Notes: generated by a model from the sequence alone, not told the origin. Positions 26,132 to 37,509 are shown, numbered from the stretch's first letter. The stretch: 64,000 bases of DNA from Alkalibacillus salilacus (GCF_030812915.1 NZ_JAUSTQ010000005.1:1-64000), one strand, 5' to 3'. Made by a program: numbers and translations.

Positions 26132-27385
26132 TTAGAATTGAAAATCGCCATCCTTCATTAGTAAGTATTCAGTTTCGTCCTCTTTAACACCCACAACTTT
26201 CGTATCTTCAGAACCAAAGGTCACATTGACTAGCAAAAGTGACGTATTCAGACCTGCTTCCTTCAGCTCTTCCTCAGATTGATCAGTGCTATTTTGAATA
26301 TTGGAGGGGGATGCATTTCCGATTCCAATGTGACTGGACGTATTTTCATCAAACAAGGTATTGTAAAAAAGAGTATCTGTTTGAGCCAAAGGAGATTGAT
26401 TAGAAACCAAGGCAATTTCACCAAGATAACATGAACCTTCATCTGTTTCGATGATATTTTGTAACACTTCTTGTCCCTTCTCGGCATAATATTCTGTAAT
26501 CCGTCCATCTTTAAAAATTAGATAAAAGTTATCTATCATATTTCCCTCATAAATAAGGGGTTTAGTACCTACCAATTTGCCATTCACCTTATTTTTATGA
26601 GGTGCAGTAAATATTTCTTCTGTAGGAATGTTCGGAAAGAAAGGTATTCCGTCTTTATCTACGACACTTCCACCGATATAGAGATGATTTTCAGGTAGAC
26701 CAACTAATAAATCAGTTCCACAGCTATTTGAAAAATGCAAAGCTTCAAATTGACTCTCATTTAGCACTTTTATTCGAGACTCAAAAGCTCTATTGTGATT
26801 CTCCCAATCTTCTATAGGGTTTCCGCCATCTGCTCGTGACCCTTTTAAAATTAACTTCCATAGTAATTTTAAAGCTTCTTCTTCACTTAGATTGGGAAAT
26901 ACTTTTGTGGCCCATTCAATGGACGGAACAACTAAAAGACACCACCGTACTTCGTGAGATCTGATTTTCGCATAATGATCCCTTAATTTAGTACGAAAAG
27001 CTTTTTGGAACCGACTTATTCTTTCTGGAGAAACCTCCTGAAAAGCACTTAAGTTTTCAGAAACTATATGGATGTAGGCAGCACCTGAATCGTTCCATTC
27101 TTTAAATCGTGCAGACTGCCAGTCAGGAAAGTGATCGATGGCACGATCTGTTGCATTTAAGTAAAAATCTTTCGTCGACTGTTCATCTGTCCAATCTATA
27201 AATACATTTGAGGCTCCTGTCTCGTAAGCTACCGTTTGGATTAGACGTGCAAATGTAGCATTTTGTATATCACTATGTATAATCAATAATTGATTCTTTT
27301 GCAGATTCACACCAGCCCGAACGCCAAGTTCTGCATACTTTTTTAACTGTGAATCATCTATAAATTCATATACTCCGTTATCCAT
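26132..27385 (-). CDS. M29 family aminopeptidase
   Basis: A metal-dependent aminopeptidase of 417 residues, the normal length of the thermophilic aminopeptidase (AmpS/AmpT/PepS) family. Family features include the N-terminal KYAELGVRAGVNLQKNQLLII (about 12-32), IPTEEIFTAPHKNKVNG (about 256-272) and the C-terminal HIGIGNASPSNIQN. The start at 27385 follows AGGAGA by nine bases. It is single. The gap upstream contains a GC-rich repeat element. Confidence 0.9.
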   Translation of the reverse strand: MDNGVYEFIDDSQLKKYAELGVRAGVNLQKNQLLIIHSDIQNATFARLIQTVAYETGASNVFIDWTDEQSTKDFYLNATDRAIDHFPDWQSARFKEWNDSGAAYIHIVSENLSAFQEVSPERISRFQKAFRTKLRDHYAKIRSHEVRWCLLVVPSIEWATKVFPNLSEEEALKLLWKLILKGSRADGGNPIEDWENHNRAFESRIKVLNESQFEALHFSNSCGTDLLVGLPENHLYIGGSVVDKDGIPFFPNIPTEEIFTAPHKNKVNGKLVGTKPLIYEGNMIDNFYLIFKDGRITEYYAEKGQEVLQNIIETDEGSCYLGEIALVSNQSPLAQTDTLFYNTLFDENTSSHIGIGNASPSNIQNSTDQSEEELKEAGLNTSLLLVNVTFGSEDTKVVGVKEDETEYLLMKDGDFQF

Positions 27386-27460
27386 TCCAATATCTCTCCT
27401 ATGAACGTATTGCATAATTTCATTACAAAACTCTATGCTAGGTCGGGCGATGATGAAAAT

Positions 27461-27517
27461 GCAAACAGCTCCTTAGTTTTGGTGTTATAAAACAAGGATA
27501 ACAAATAAGGAGTTTGC
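27461..27517 (+). repeat. Inverted repeat beside the GC-rich element
   Basis: GCAAACAGCTCCTTA and TAAGGAGTTTGC can pair with a three-base bulge around a 30-base loop, followed on the plus strand by GTGCTTTTATTTTTTT. It looks like a weak plus-strand terminator although no plus-strand gene ends here. It may be a relic of a lost gene. Confidence 0.35.
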
Positions 27518-27547
27518 GTGCTTTTATTTTTTTATCCAAAGCGCTAA

Positions 27548-27960
27548 GTTGGCATCAGGTGAGAAGCGTAGGTGGTGACGCCTAGTCAACTAAAAGCGGT
27601 CACGTCCTGCGCCTGCGAGTACTCGGCGCAGAATAGTCGAAGAAGCCTAGGAAATTAGCTTTTGTGACCAAAGTCGACATTAGACCGTCCAGGTCGTCAC
27701 GGGAACAGCACGCGTCTCGAGACCCCCAGAGGCCATGTTTTTCGGCCGAGGGATGCACCTGCGTCTGCAAGTCAACGCTTCGAAGTAGGCTTCCTCGGTG
27801 CAAGTAGCAGAGAAGCTTATTCGATGTAGCTGCCTGGCTCGAGCCGTGCCCCTGCATAGAAAACACTGCGAAAAAACGAACGTAGTGAGATTGAGCAGAT
27901 GTTGCACTTGTGCCCTATGGGGGCAAGCATCCACCGTAAGCGGATCACATGATGCCAACG
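27548..27960. repeat. GC-rich palindromic repeat element, long form
   Basis: A 413-bp block far richer in G+C than its surroundings, bounded by perfect 10-bp inverted repeats (GTTGGCATCA at 27548-27557 and TGATGCCAAC at 27951-27960). Inside, in order, are GTGAGAAGCG, GTCTCGAGACCCC, AGGCCATG..GGCCGAGG, GGCTCGAGCCGTGCCC and GCGGATCAC. The same ordered modules occur on the opposite strand in the compact copy at 45888-46033. Several internal hairpins are visible, such as CTGCGCC/GGCGCAG near 27608-27632. No convincing reading frame, RBS or transposase is present. It is probably a non-autonomous mobile repeat or a structured RNA. Confidence 0.7.
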
Positions 27961-28026
27961 GCCACCATCAAACCTTCACGCAAAATTGTGTATCTACCCC
28001 CAACAAATATTTTAGAGCATAAAAAT

Positions 28027-28060
28027 AACCCTTGATTTAATTTTCATTAAATCAAGGGTT
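28027..28060 (-). terminator. Terminator of the suf operon
   Basis: A perfect 15-bp stem with a TTTC loop (28027-28041 with 28046-28060) just after the sufB stop codon, followed by ATTTTT on the minus strand. Confidence 0.85.
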
Positions 28061-28067
28061 AGTATGA

Positions 28068-29465
28068 TTAACCGATTGAGCCTTCCATTTCGAACTTAAT
28101 CAAACGGTTCATCTCAACGGCATATTCCATTGGTAGTTCTTTCGTGAATGGCTCGATGAAGCCCATGACGATCATTTCTGTTGCTTCTTCTTCAGAAATA
28201 CCGCGACTCATCAAGTAGAATAGCTGCTCTTCAGATACTTTCGATACTTTCGCTTCGTGCTCAAGTGAGATGTTCTCATTTAGCACTTCATTGTAAGGAA
28301 TCGTATCTGATGTTGATTCATTATCCATAATGAGCGTGTCACATTCGATGTTCGAACGAGCACCTTCTGCTTTCTTACCGAAGTGAACAATACCACGATA
28401 CGTTACTTTACCACCTTGTTTTGAAATCGACTTCGATACGATTGTCGATGACGTATTTGGTGCTAAGTGGTGCATTTTTGCACCCGCATCTTGGTGCTGT
28501 CCTTTACCAGCAAGAGCGATTGATAATGTGTTACCACGTGCGCCTTCACCTTTTAGAAGGACAGATGGATATTTCATCGTTAACTTAGAACCTAAGTTAC
28601 CGTCTACCCATTCCATTGTCGCGTTCGCGTCAGCAGATGCACGTTTTGTCACTAAGTTATAAACGTTGTTCGCCCAGTTTTGGATCGTTGTATAACGGCA
28701 ATACGCATCTTTCTTAACGAAGATTTCAACAATCGCACTGTGTAGTGAGTTCGTTGTATAAACAGGTGCAGTACAACCTTCTACATAGTGAACTGATGCG
28801 CCTTCATCAACAATGATTAACGTACGCTCAAACTGACCCATATTCTCTGAGTTAATACGGAAGTAAGCCTGTAGTGGCGTTTCAACTTTCGTATTCTTCG
28901 GTACATAAATGAATGAGCCACCAGACCATACAGCTGAGTTAAGCGCTGCGAATTTGTTGTCAGACGGTGGAATCACTTTACCGAAGTATTCACGGAATAA
29001 CTCTTCGTTTTCTTTAAGTGCTGTATCCGTATCTTTGAAAATAACGCCCATTTCTTCAAGTTCTTTTTCCATGTTGTGGTAAACAACTTCAGATTCATAC
29101 TGAGCGGATACACCAGCTAAATACTTCTGTTCTGCTTCAGGGATTCCTAGACGATCAAACGTCTGTTTAATCTCTTCTGGAACCTCATCCCATGAGCGTT
29201 CTGTTTGGTCAGACGGTTTAACGTAATACGTGATTTCGTCAAAGTCTAACTCATTTAAGTCGCCACCCCATTGCGGCATTGGTTTTTTATGAAATTGTTC
29301 GTACGCTTTCAAGCGGTACTCTAACATCCATTCCGGCTCTTCCTTTTGGCGTGAAATTTCACGCACAACGTTTTCTGTAAGTCCACGTTCTGTACGGAAA
29401 ATTGAAACGTCCTTATCATGGAATCCGTACTTGTAATCGCCGATTTCAGGTGCTTGTTTAGCCAT
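28068..29465 (-). CDS. sufB: Fe-S cluster assembly scaffold SufB
   Basis: Core subunit of the SufBCD scaffold, 465 residues, the normal length. The right-handed beta-helix core and the C-terminal region with [22 protein letters not shown] (with the conserved Glu and His) are intact, and the conserved Cys sits in [12 protein letters not shown]. The protein binds nascent [4Fe-4S] cluster with SufC and SufD. It is the last gene of sufCDSUB, 45 bp after sufU. AAGGAGG lies before the ATG. Confidence 0.97.
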   Translation of the reverse strand: MAKQAPEIGDYKYGFHDKDVSIFRTERGLTENVVREISRQKEEPEWMLEYRLKAYEQFHKKPMPQWGGDLNELDFDEITYYVKPSDQTERSWDEVPEEIKQTFDRLGIPEAEQKYLAGVSAQYESEVVYHNMEKELEEMGVIFKDTDTALKENEELFREYFGKVIPPSDNKFAALNSAVWSGGSFIYVPKNTKVETPLQAYFRINSENMGQFERTLIIVDEGASVHYVEGCTAPVYTTNSLHSAIVEIFVKKDAYCRYTTIQNWANNVYNLVTKRASADANATMEWVDGNLGSKLTMKYPSVLLKGEGARGNTLSIALAGKGQHQDAGAKMHHLAPNTSSTIVSKSISKQGGKVTYRGIVHFGKKAEGARSNIECDTLIMDNESTSDTIPYNEVLNENISLEHEAKVSKVSEEQLFYLMSRGISEEEATEMIVMGFIEPFTKELPMEYAVEMNRLIKFEMEGSIG

Positions 29466-29510
29466 ACTTTCACCCTCCTTAAAAGATTATGCGAAGACTT
29501 TATTTAGTCC

Positions 29511-32480
<2,970 letters not shown>

Positions 32481-32499
32481 TCGTTACCCTCCTATCGAA

Positions 32500-33285
32500 T
32501 TACGCTTCTTGGCCAACTGTTTCGTCATCGATGCCTAGTTCTTCTTTAATCCAGTCATAACCTTCAGATTCTAGACGGTGAGCTAGCTCTGGACCACCTG
32601 ATTTTACAATACGACCTTGCATCATAACGTGTACGTGGTCTGGCGTAATGTAATCAAGTAGACGCTGGTAGTGAGTAATGATTAAGCAACCAAAGTCATC
32701 GCTACGCATTTCGTTGATCCCTTTTGAAACAACTTTAAGGGCGTCAATGTCTAGACCTGAGTCAATCTCATCTAAGATTGCAATAGCTGGTTGCAACATC
32801 ATTAATTGTAAGATTTCGTTACGCTTTTTCTCACCACCTGAGAAGCCTTCGTTTAGGTAACGTTGTGCCATATTTTTATCAATTTCTAATGTATCTAACT
32901 TACTGTCCATTTCTTTAATGAACTGCATAAGTGGAATTTCATCGCCTTCTTCGCGTTGAGAATTGATTGAAGAACGTAAGAAGTCAGATGTTGTCACACC
33001 ACTGATTTCACTTGGGTATTGCATTGCTAAGAAAAGACCAGCTTGTGCACGTTCGTCTACTTCCATTTCTAGTACGTCTTCACCATCTAAATAAATTTCA
33101 CCTTTTGTGATTTCATATTTAGGGTGTCCCATTACTGCACTTGCTAGTGTTGATTTACCTGTTCCGTTTGGTCCCATGACAGCGTGGAATTCGCCACCAT
33201 TAATAGTAAGGTTTACACCTTTTAAAATTTCTTCACCTTCAATTTCAACGTGAAGATCTTTGATTTCTAAAGTTGATCCTGCCAT
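32500..33285 (-). CDS. sufC: Fe-S assembly ATPase SufC
   Basis: ABC-type ATPase of 261 residues that drives conformational change of SufBD. Walker A is GPNGTGKST (about 38-46), the signature is EGFSGGEKKRNE (about 147-158) and Walker B AILDEIDSGLD (about 168-178). First gene of the operon; GGAGG precedes the ATG. There are no membrane segments, consistent with a soluble role. Confidence 0.97.
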   Translation of the reverse strand: MAGSTLEIKDLHVEIEGEEILKGVNLTINGGEFHAVMGPNGTGKSTLASAVMGHPKYEITKGEIYLDGEDVLEMEVDERAQAGLFLAMQYPSEISGVTTSDFLRSSINSQREEGDEIPLMQFIKEMDSKLDTLEIDKNMAQRYLNEGFSGGEKKRNEILQLMMLQPAIAILDEIDSGLDIDALKVVSKGINEMRSDDFGCLIITHYQRLLDYITPDHVHVMMQGRIVKSGGPELAHRLESEGYDWIKEELGIDDETVGQEA

Positions 33286-33412
33286 TTGAATACCTCCAGT
33301 TCATTATTTCGAGTCTGGTCATTCTCAATTTATTCTCATTGTTAGTTTATAACATTTCTAAATTATTATCAACTCTCAGATATAGAATAACCTTATAACC
33401 ACTCACTCTACC

Positions 33413-33441
33413 ATTATAATAAAAAACACATACTTTTTAAA
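33413..33441 (-). promoter_or_regulatory. Probable suf operon promoter
   Basis: TTTAAA (33441..33436), a 17-bp spacer and TATAAT (33418..33413), leaving a leader of about 120 bases before sufC. Upstream (33454-33470) is an AT-rich imperfect palindrome, TGATAATTATCTTATCA, only loosely like a Fur box. Confidence 0.5.
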
Positions 33442-33484
33442 CGTATAGCTATTGTGATAATTATCTTATCAACCTTTGATCGAA

Positions 33485-33520
33485 CAAAAAAACACCCACC
33501 TTCAATTTATGTAAGGTGGG
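33485..33520 (-). terminator. Terminator of the small gene upstream of sufC
   Basis: A CCCACCTT/AAGGTGGG stem (33495-33502 with 33513-33520) is followed by GTGTTTTTTTT on the minus strand, 50 bp after the stop of the small coding sequence. Confidence 0.75.
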
Positions 33521-33571
33521 AATTTCACTAAAGGTCTATTTTGTTATTTCGATCTTGCTTGAGTTGTTATT

Positions 33572-33757
33572 TTAACGGTGAATCATACGATCCACATCAG
33601 ATACCATTTTTTGTGATTGTTGATATTCTTGTTCGCGACGACGTTCAACAGCTAACTGATTTTCTAATTTTCGGCTATACTCTTCATAACCTATTCCATG
33701 TGACTGCTGCATCGCTTTCTCCATATCACTTGTGTAATTCAAATCACTCTGTAAAAT
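33572..33757 (-). CDS. Small hydrophilic protein, start uncertain (possible non-ATG start)
   Basis: An open frame followed by a good terminator. The conserved-looking part is MEKAMQQSHGIGYEEYSRKL and then a Gln/Glu/Arg-rich stretch, likely helical or coiled coil, with no Cys or hydrophobic core. From the ATG at 33724 it has 50 residues but no RBS. An excellent AAAGGATGA lies seven bases before an in-frame ATT at 33757 (61 residues); a TTG at 33742 is another option. The stop codon TGA lies just upstream of the RBS. I do not recognise the family. Confidence 0.5.
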   Translation of the reverse strand: MLQSDLNYTSDMEKAMQQSHGIGYEEYSRKLENQLAVERRREQEYQQSQKMVSDVDRMIHR

Positions 33758-33850
33758 GACTAAATCATCCTTTCAATTTGTTTACATGATTAATCATAAC
33801 ACGCTCATATAGAAAGCAAAAATAGCATTTACCCCCAATATAATACGTAA

Positions 33851-33889
33851 ATAAGAGTGTGAACACATCTGTTGTGTTCACACTCTTAT
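33851..33889. terminator. Terminator downstream of metQ
   Basis: A perfect 16-bp stem (33851-33866 with 33874-33889) ends the metNPQ transcript about 60 bp after metQ. Confidence 0.8.
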
Positions 33890-33948
33890 CTTTTAATAAA
33901 TCGTATTAATAGCTTATGAATAAAGCCAAATGCTTAAAATTTGCTTTT

Positions 33949-34788
33949 TTATTCGCTAACAGGAACGATTGCTCCATCATATTCTTCTTCCATGAATGAT
34001 TGAATTTCATCTGAACGAAGAACCTCAACTAATGTTTGTAATGCTTCAGAATCTTCATTTTCTGAACGTGTTGCAATGACATTAGCGTATGGTGACTCAG
34101 AACCTTCAAGTATTAACGCGTCTTCAGTTGGGTTTAAATCACCTTCAATCGCGTAGTTCGTATTGATTGCCACTAAGGCGTCGGATTCACGCTCATAGTT
34201 TTCGACTAAGAAACCTGCCTCAATGCTTGCATCAAAGTTTAAGTTTTTCGGATTTTCAACGACATCATCCACTTCTGCCGTTACAGGATTGACTTCTGAA
34301 TCTAACTTAATTAGCCCGTTCTCTTGTAATAATGCAAGAACACGTCCGTGGCTTGCAACTGAACGACTCATAATAACGTCAGTACCTTCTTCAATATTGT
34401 CTACGTCATCAATATTTTTCGAATAAATACCGATTGGTTCGATATGGATACCTCCGAGACTAACGAAATCATAACCTGCTTGCTCTTTTTGATCCTCTAA
34501 ATAAGGAATGTGTTGGAAAAAGTTAGCGTCAATTGAACCGTCTGCTAACGCTTCGTTTGGTAAAATATAATCTTGGAACGTTTCAATCGTTAAATTAATA
34601 CCTTCTTCTTCTAGTTGTGGCTTAGCTTCTTCTAATATTTCCGCGTGTGGAACTGGTACTGCTCCAACTGTTAATTCAACTGGTTCATCACTGTCACTGT
34701 TTCCTCCACCTTCAGCTTCACCTGTACCACAAGCTGCTAATACGGCGACTAATAATAATGACGTTACGAATAAAATACCTTTTTTCAT
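33949..34788 (-). CDS. metQ: Methionine ABC transporter substrate-binding lipoprotein MetQ
   Basis: NlpA/MetQ-family lipoprotein of 279 residues. The lipobox LLVAVLAAC puts the acylated cysteine at about residue 20, followed by a flexible Gly/Glu linker. The start at 34788 (MKKGILF) is chosen from AAGGGGAG seven bases upstream and from the signal peptide; the longer frame adds an implausible N terminus. It binds methionine outside the membrane for the MetNP importer. It is last in the operon. Confidence 0.95.
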   Translation of the reverse strand: MKKGILFVTSLLLVAVLAACGTGEAEGGGNSDSDEPVELTVGAVPVPHAEILEEAKPQLEEEGINLTIETFQDYILPNEALADGSIDANFFQHIPYLEDQKEQAGYDFVSLGGIHIEPIGIYSKNIDDVDNIEEGTDVIMSRSVASHGRVLALLQENGLIKLDSEVNPVTAEVDDVVENPKNLNFDASIEAGFLVENYERESDALVAINTNYAIEGDLNPTEDALILEGSESPYANVIATRSENEDSEALQTLVEVLRSDEIQSFMEEEYDGAIVPVSE

Positions 34789-34846
34789 GATTAAACTCCC
34801 CTTAAATTTTTTTATTTTATATCTTAACGAGTGAAGCACCCATTAA

Positions 34847-35515
34847 TTATCGATGATCAATACGTTTAGAAATCCAATCACCAATGAATTGGAAAATAAA
34901 TACAATAACAACAATGAAGATTGTACAAGCTAATACCACATCGTTGTTTCGACGTTGGAACCCTTCCATGTAGGCAAGGTCTCCTAAACCTCCAGCACCA
35001 ATGACACCAGCCATGGCAGTATAACTGATTAACGCAATCGCCGTTACGGTTATACCTGATATTAACGCTGGCATTGATTCTGGCAATAACACTTTGAAAA
35101 TAATCGTTCTTGTTTTAGCTCCCATAGCTTTAGCCGCTTCAATCACTCCCTTATCAACTTCTCTTAAGCCAATCTCAACAAGTCGTGCATAGAACGGCGC
35201 TGAACCAACAATTAATGCTGGTAATGCAGCGTTAGGACCTCGAATCGTACCAAGTAAAAAGTCCGTAAACGGAAATAAGAGTAAAATTAAAATAATAAAC
35301 GGAATCGCGCGAGACACGTTCACGATGATTGCGACAATTGAATTCAATGATTTGTTTTCCCATAGATTCCCTTTATTCGTTAAATAAAGTAATAACCCTA
35401 GTAGGATTCCAAGAATAAATGTGCCCAATACAGAAATGAATGTCATATATAAGGTTTCATAAGTAGCAACCCACATCTTTTCCATATCAACGTTTGGAAA
35501 TATATTAGTCAACAT
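34847..35515 (-). CDS. metP: Methionine ABC transporter permease
   Basis: A MetI-type permease of 222 residues with five membrane helices. The EAA coupling loop is visible as EAAKAMGAKTRTIIFKVLLPES (about 131-152). It is called metP in B. subtilis (metI in E. coli). The ATG at 35515 is six bases after GAGGTGA and its frame overlaps the end of metN by 11 bases. Confidence 0.95.
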   Translation of the reverse strand: MLTNIFPNVDMEKMWVATYETLYMTFISVLGTFILGILLGLLLYLTNKGNLWENKSLNSIVAIIVNVSRAIPFIILILLLFPFTDFLLGTIRGPNAALPALIVGSAPFYARLVEIGLREVDKGVIEAAKAMGAKTRTIIFKVLLPESMPALISGITVTAIALISYTAMAGVIGAGGLGDLAYMEGFQRRNNDVVLACTIFIVVIVFIFQFIGDWISKRIDHR

Positions 35516-36533
35516 GATCAATCACCTCGACTCCCACACCAGTTGTCTTAACGTAATTCATCACGTCTTCAATCGTTTCTGGCTCTCCTTGAAATTCAAC
35601 ATAAAGCGTACCGTAAGCACCTTCTTGAGTCGGTGAGATCGAGCCTTGTAGGATATTAACGTTGATATCGAATTGTTTCGACACATCACTAATTAATGCC
35701 CGTTTCGCATTATGTCCTACAAAGTGTAACTTCACTACTTTTGAACGCTCATCTGATGTAATAAAGTCCTTTAACTCTTCTACTGATCCTTCTTGAGGAT
35801 TTAATTGTTGAACAAATCGTTTCGTGGTTTTCGATTGCGGGTTCATAAATACATCTAAGACATCCCCCTGTTCAACCACATGTCCTTGCTCCATCACGGC
35901 TACACGATGACAAATCTTTTGGATCACATGCATTTCATGTGTAATGAGTATAATAGTTAAATCAAGTTTCTCATTAATCGATACAAGTAAATCCAATATG
36001 TCATCAGTTGTCTCTGGGTCTAAAGCTGACGTTGCTTCATCACACAACAATACTTTAGGGTCGTTCGCGAGTGATCTCGCAATTCCAACACGTTGCTTTT
36101 GACCACCACTTAATTGGGATGGATAGGAATTTTCACGTCCTTTAAGCCCAACTAATTCGATGAGTTCAAGTACTTTTTCCTCACGATTAGCCTTTGGAAT
36201 ACCTGCAATTTCTAATGGAAATGCAATATTCTCATAAACTGTTCTCGACCAAAGTAGATTAAAGTGTTGAAAAATCATTCCGATTTTCTGTCGTTCAAGA
36301 CGTAATTGCGCCTTACTGAGATCCGTCATATCTTGGCCGTTTAATATGATTTCACCATCTGTCGGATCTTCTAGGCGATTGATTAATCGGACGAACGTAC
36401 TTTTTCCTGCACCGCTATAACCAATGACACCATATATATCACCTTTCTCGATATCAATGGATACATCATCAACGGCTTGAACAGTATGATCTTTTGTTTT
36501 AAAGGTTTTAGATAAATTATTTATCGTTATCAC
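35505..36533 (-). CDS. metN: Methionine ABC transporter ATPase MetN
   Basis: Importer ATPase of 342 residues. Walker A is GYSGAGKST (about 38-46), the signature LSGGQKQR (about 140-147) and Walker B VLLCDEATSALD (about 159-170). The C-terminal NIL domain (about 260-340) is the methionine-sensing regulatory part that causes trans-inhibition. The start is the GTG at 36533, nine bases after AAGGAGG; an upstream in-frame ATG lies inside the riboswitch terminator and is not credible. Under control of two SAM riboswitches in series. Confidence 0.95.
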   Translation of the reverse strand: MITINNLSKTFKTKDHTVQAVDDVSIDIEKGDIYGVIGYSGAGKSTFVRLINRLEDPTDGEIILNGQDMTDLSKAQLRLERQKIGMIFQHFNLLWSRTVYENIAFPLEIAGIPKANREEKVLELIELVGLKGRENSYPSQLSGGQKQRVGIARSLANDPKVLLCDEATSALDPETTDDILDLLVSINEKLDLTIILITHEMHVIQKICHRVAVMEQGHVVEQGDVLDVFMNPQSKTTKRFVQQLNPQEGSVEELKDFITSDERSKVVKLHFVGHNAKRALISDVSKQFDINVNILQGSISPTQEGAYGTLYVEFQGEPETIEDVMNYVKTTGVGVEVIDHVD

Positions 36534-36556
36534 AGTTATGACCTCCTTGCTGCCGA

Positions 36557-36598
36557 ATAAAAAACCTTTCTGCTCCAATAAGAGAACAGAAAGGTTTT
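36557..36598 (-). terminator. Terminator of SAM riboswitch 2
   Basis: A 15-bp stem with one mismatch (36561-36575 with 36584-36598) is followed by TTTTTTATT on the minus strand, just upstream of the metN RBS. Confidence 0.9.
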
Positions 36599-36617
36599 AC
36601 GAATTAACCAATTGTTC

Positions 36618-36727
36618 TCTTATCTATCAAAGCAAAAAATACTTTGAAGGAATTAGCACCTATCATGCCTCATGCATGACGGTTGCTGGGTTTCGCAGGG
36701 CCTGTCCCTCCACCTCTCTGGATAAGA
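36618..36727 (-). ncRNA. SAM-I riboswitch 2 (proximal to metN)
   Basis: A full S-box aptamer. On the minus strand it reads TCTTATCCAGAGAGGTGGAGG, then GGCCCTGCGAAACCCAGCAA, then GGTGCTAATTCC, and closes P1 with GATAAGA. All conserved core elements, including the kink-turn GAGGGA region and the pseudoknot loop, are present. Followed by its own terminator. SAM binding should stop transcription into metNPQ. Confidence 0.95.
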
Positions 36728-36747
36728 GATTTTATTCCATTATTCAT

Positions 36748-36775
36748 TTTATACGTTAATCTGTTAATGTGTTAA
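36748..36775 (-). promoter_or_regulatory. Possible promoter between the two SAM riboswitches
   Basis: TTAACA (36775..36770), a 16-bp spacer and TATAAA (36753..36748). It would start transcripts that pass only through riboswitch 2. Confidence 0.5.
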
Positions 36776-36779
36776 TCAC

Positions 36780-36810
36780 AAAAAAACTTTCTTGTAAGAA
36801 CAAGAAAGAG
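36780..36810 (-). terminator. Terminator of SAM riboswitch 1
   Basis: CTTTCTTG/CAAGAAAG stem with a six-base loop (36787-36808), followed by seven T on the minus strand. Confidence 0.88.
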
Positions 36811-36820
36811 GTTTACTCAA

Positions 36821-36927
36821 TCTTATCTTACAATGCTTTCACATTGCAGGAATTAGCACCAATCATGTACACTACATGACGGTTGCCGGGCTTCACAGGG
36901 CCTTCCCCTCCGCCTCTCTGGATAAGA
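36821..36927 (-). ncRNA. SAM-I riboswitch 1 (distal)
   Basis: A second full S-box aptamer. On the minus strand it has TCTTATCCAGAGAGGCGGAG, GGCCCTGTGAAGCCCGGCAA and GGTGCTAATTCC, closing with GATAAGA. It differs from riboswitch 2 at many positions, especially in the P3 and P4 stems, while the core is kept. So both are under selection rather than a recent duplication. It has its own terminator and upstream promoter. Confidence 0.95.
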
Positions 36928-36956
36928 AGTTCATTATTCAACTTGCGATAAATTGT

Positions 36957-36985
36957 ATGTTAGCATAGGAATAGATAAACGTCAA
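36957..36985 (-). promoter_or_regulatory. Main metNPQ promoter
   Basis: TTGACG (36985..36980), a 17-bp spacer and an extended -10, TGC TAACAT (36962..36957), 30 bp upstream of riboswitch 1. Confidence 0.65.
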
Positions 36986-37025
36986 ATCCAATCTCAAAGA
37001 AAATTTTAATAAAAGGATGGTTAAG

Positions 37026-37454
37026 ATGAAAGCACCTACATTTGAATTACCTTATTTGGATAAACCTGATCAAATGTTTAACCTTAATGATATAATAGGT
37101 GAAAAAGTGATTGTTCTTACTTTTTGGGCATCATGGTGTCCAGACTGTGCGCGTGACCTACCCAAAAAAGAACAGTTTTATAAAACCATGCGACATAATA
37201 ACATCGAAATGTTGACGATTAATGTGACAGGCCGCGAACGCGATATGTCTGAAGCGCATAAATTCCAAGAACAATTTTTAACTCAGACAGTCCTACAAGA
37301 TCGTGGTCGAGAAATTTATGATTTATATCAAGCTGACGGTGTTCCGACAACTATTGTCATTGATTTAGATGGTAATATTGTCGGTCAATTCGGTGATAAG
37401 GATGACTTTGTTGAAGTCATTAAAATCATTGGTGATTACTTCCCAGCTCAATAA
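37026..37454 (+). CDS. TlpA/ResA-like thiol-disulfide oxidoreductase
   Basis: A 142-residue thioredoxin-fold protein of the AhpC/TSA-Redoxin type. The active site is WASWCPDCARDLP (CxxC at about 39-42), and the cis-Pro lies in GVPTTIVID. There is no signal peptide or membrane anchor, so it is cytosolic, unlike ResA itself. The ATG at 37026 is chosen because AAAGGATGG lies upstream; the ATG three codons earlier is within that RBS. It is divergent from metN. Confidence 0.85.
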   Translation: MKAPTFELPYLDKPDQMFNLNDIIGEKVIVLTFWASWCPDCARDLPKKEQFYKTMRHNNIEMLTINVTGRERDMSEAHKFQEQFLTQTVLQDRGREIYDLYQADGVPTTIVIDLDGNIVGQFGDKDDFVEVIKIIGDYFPAQ

Positions 37455-37455
37455 A

Positions 37456-37497
37456 CTGTAAAAGCCCCGAACTCATTAAAGTTCGGGGCTTTTACAG
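37456..37497. terminator. Bidirectional terminator between the redoxin gene and yusE
   Basis: A perfect 18-bp stem with a six-base loop lies between the convergent stop codons. Confidence 0.88.
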
Positions 37498-37509
37498 ATC
37501 ATCATTTAT

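Noticed and set aside
27600-27958. Overlapping minus-strand reading frames of 88 and 92 residues and a plus-strand frame of 74
   Set aside because: They lie inside the GC-rich repeat, overlap one another in different frames, have no RBS and give low-complexity Arg/Cys-rich products. The high G+C content alone makes long open frames likely.
36538-36759. Plus-strand 73-residue reading frame, and an upstream ATG for metN at 36578
   Set aside because: Both fall within SAM riboswitch 2 and its terminator; metN has a much better GTG start with AAGGAGG.
36618-36927. Assembly duplication of a single SAM riboswitch
   Set aside because: The two aptamers and their terminators differ in many peripheral positions, so they are independent sequences.
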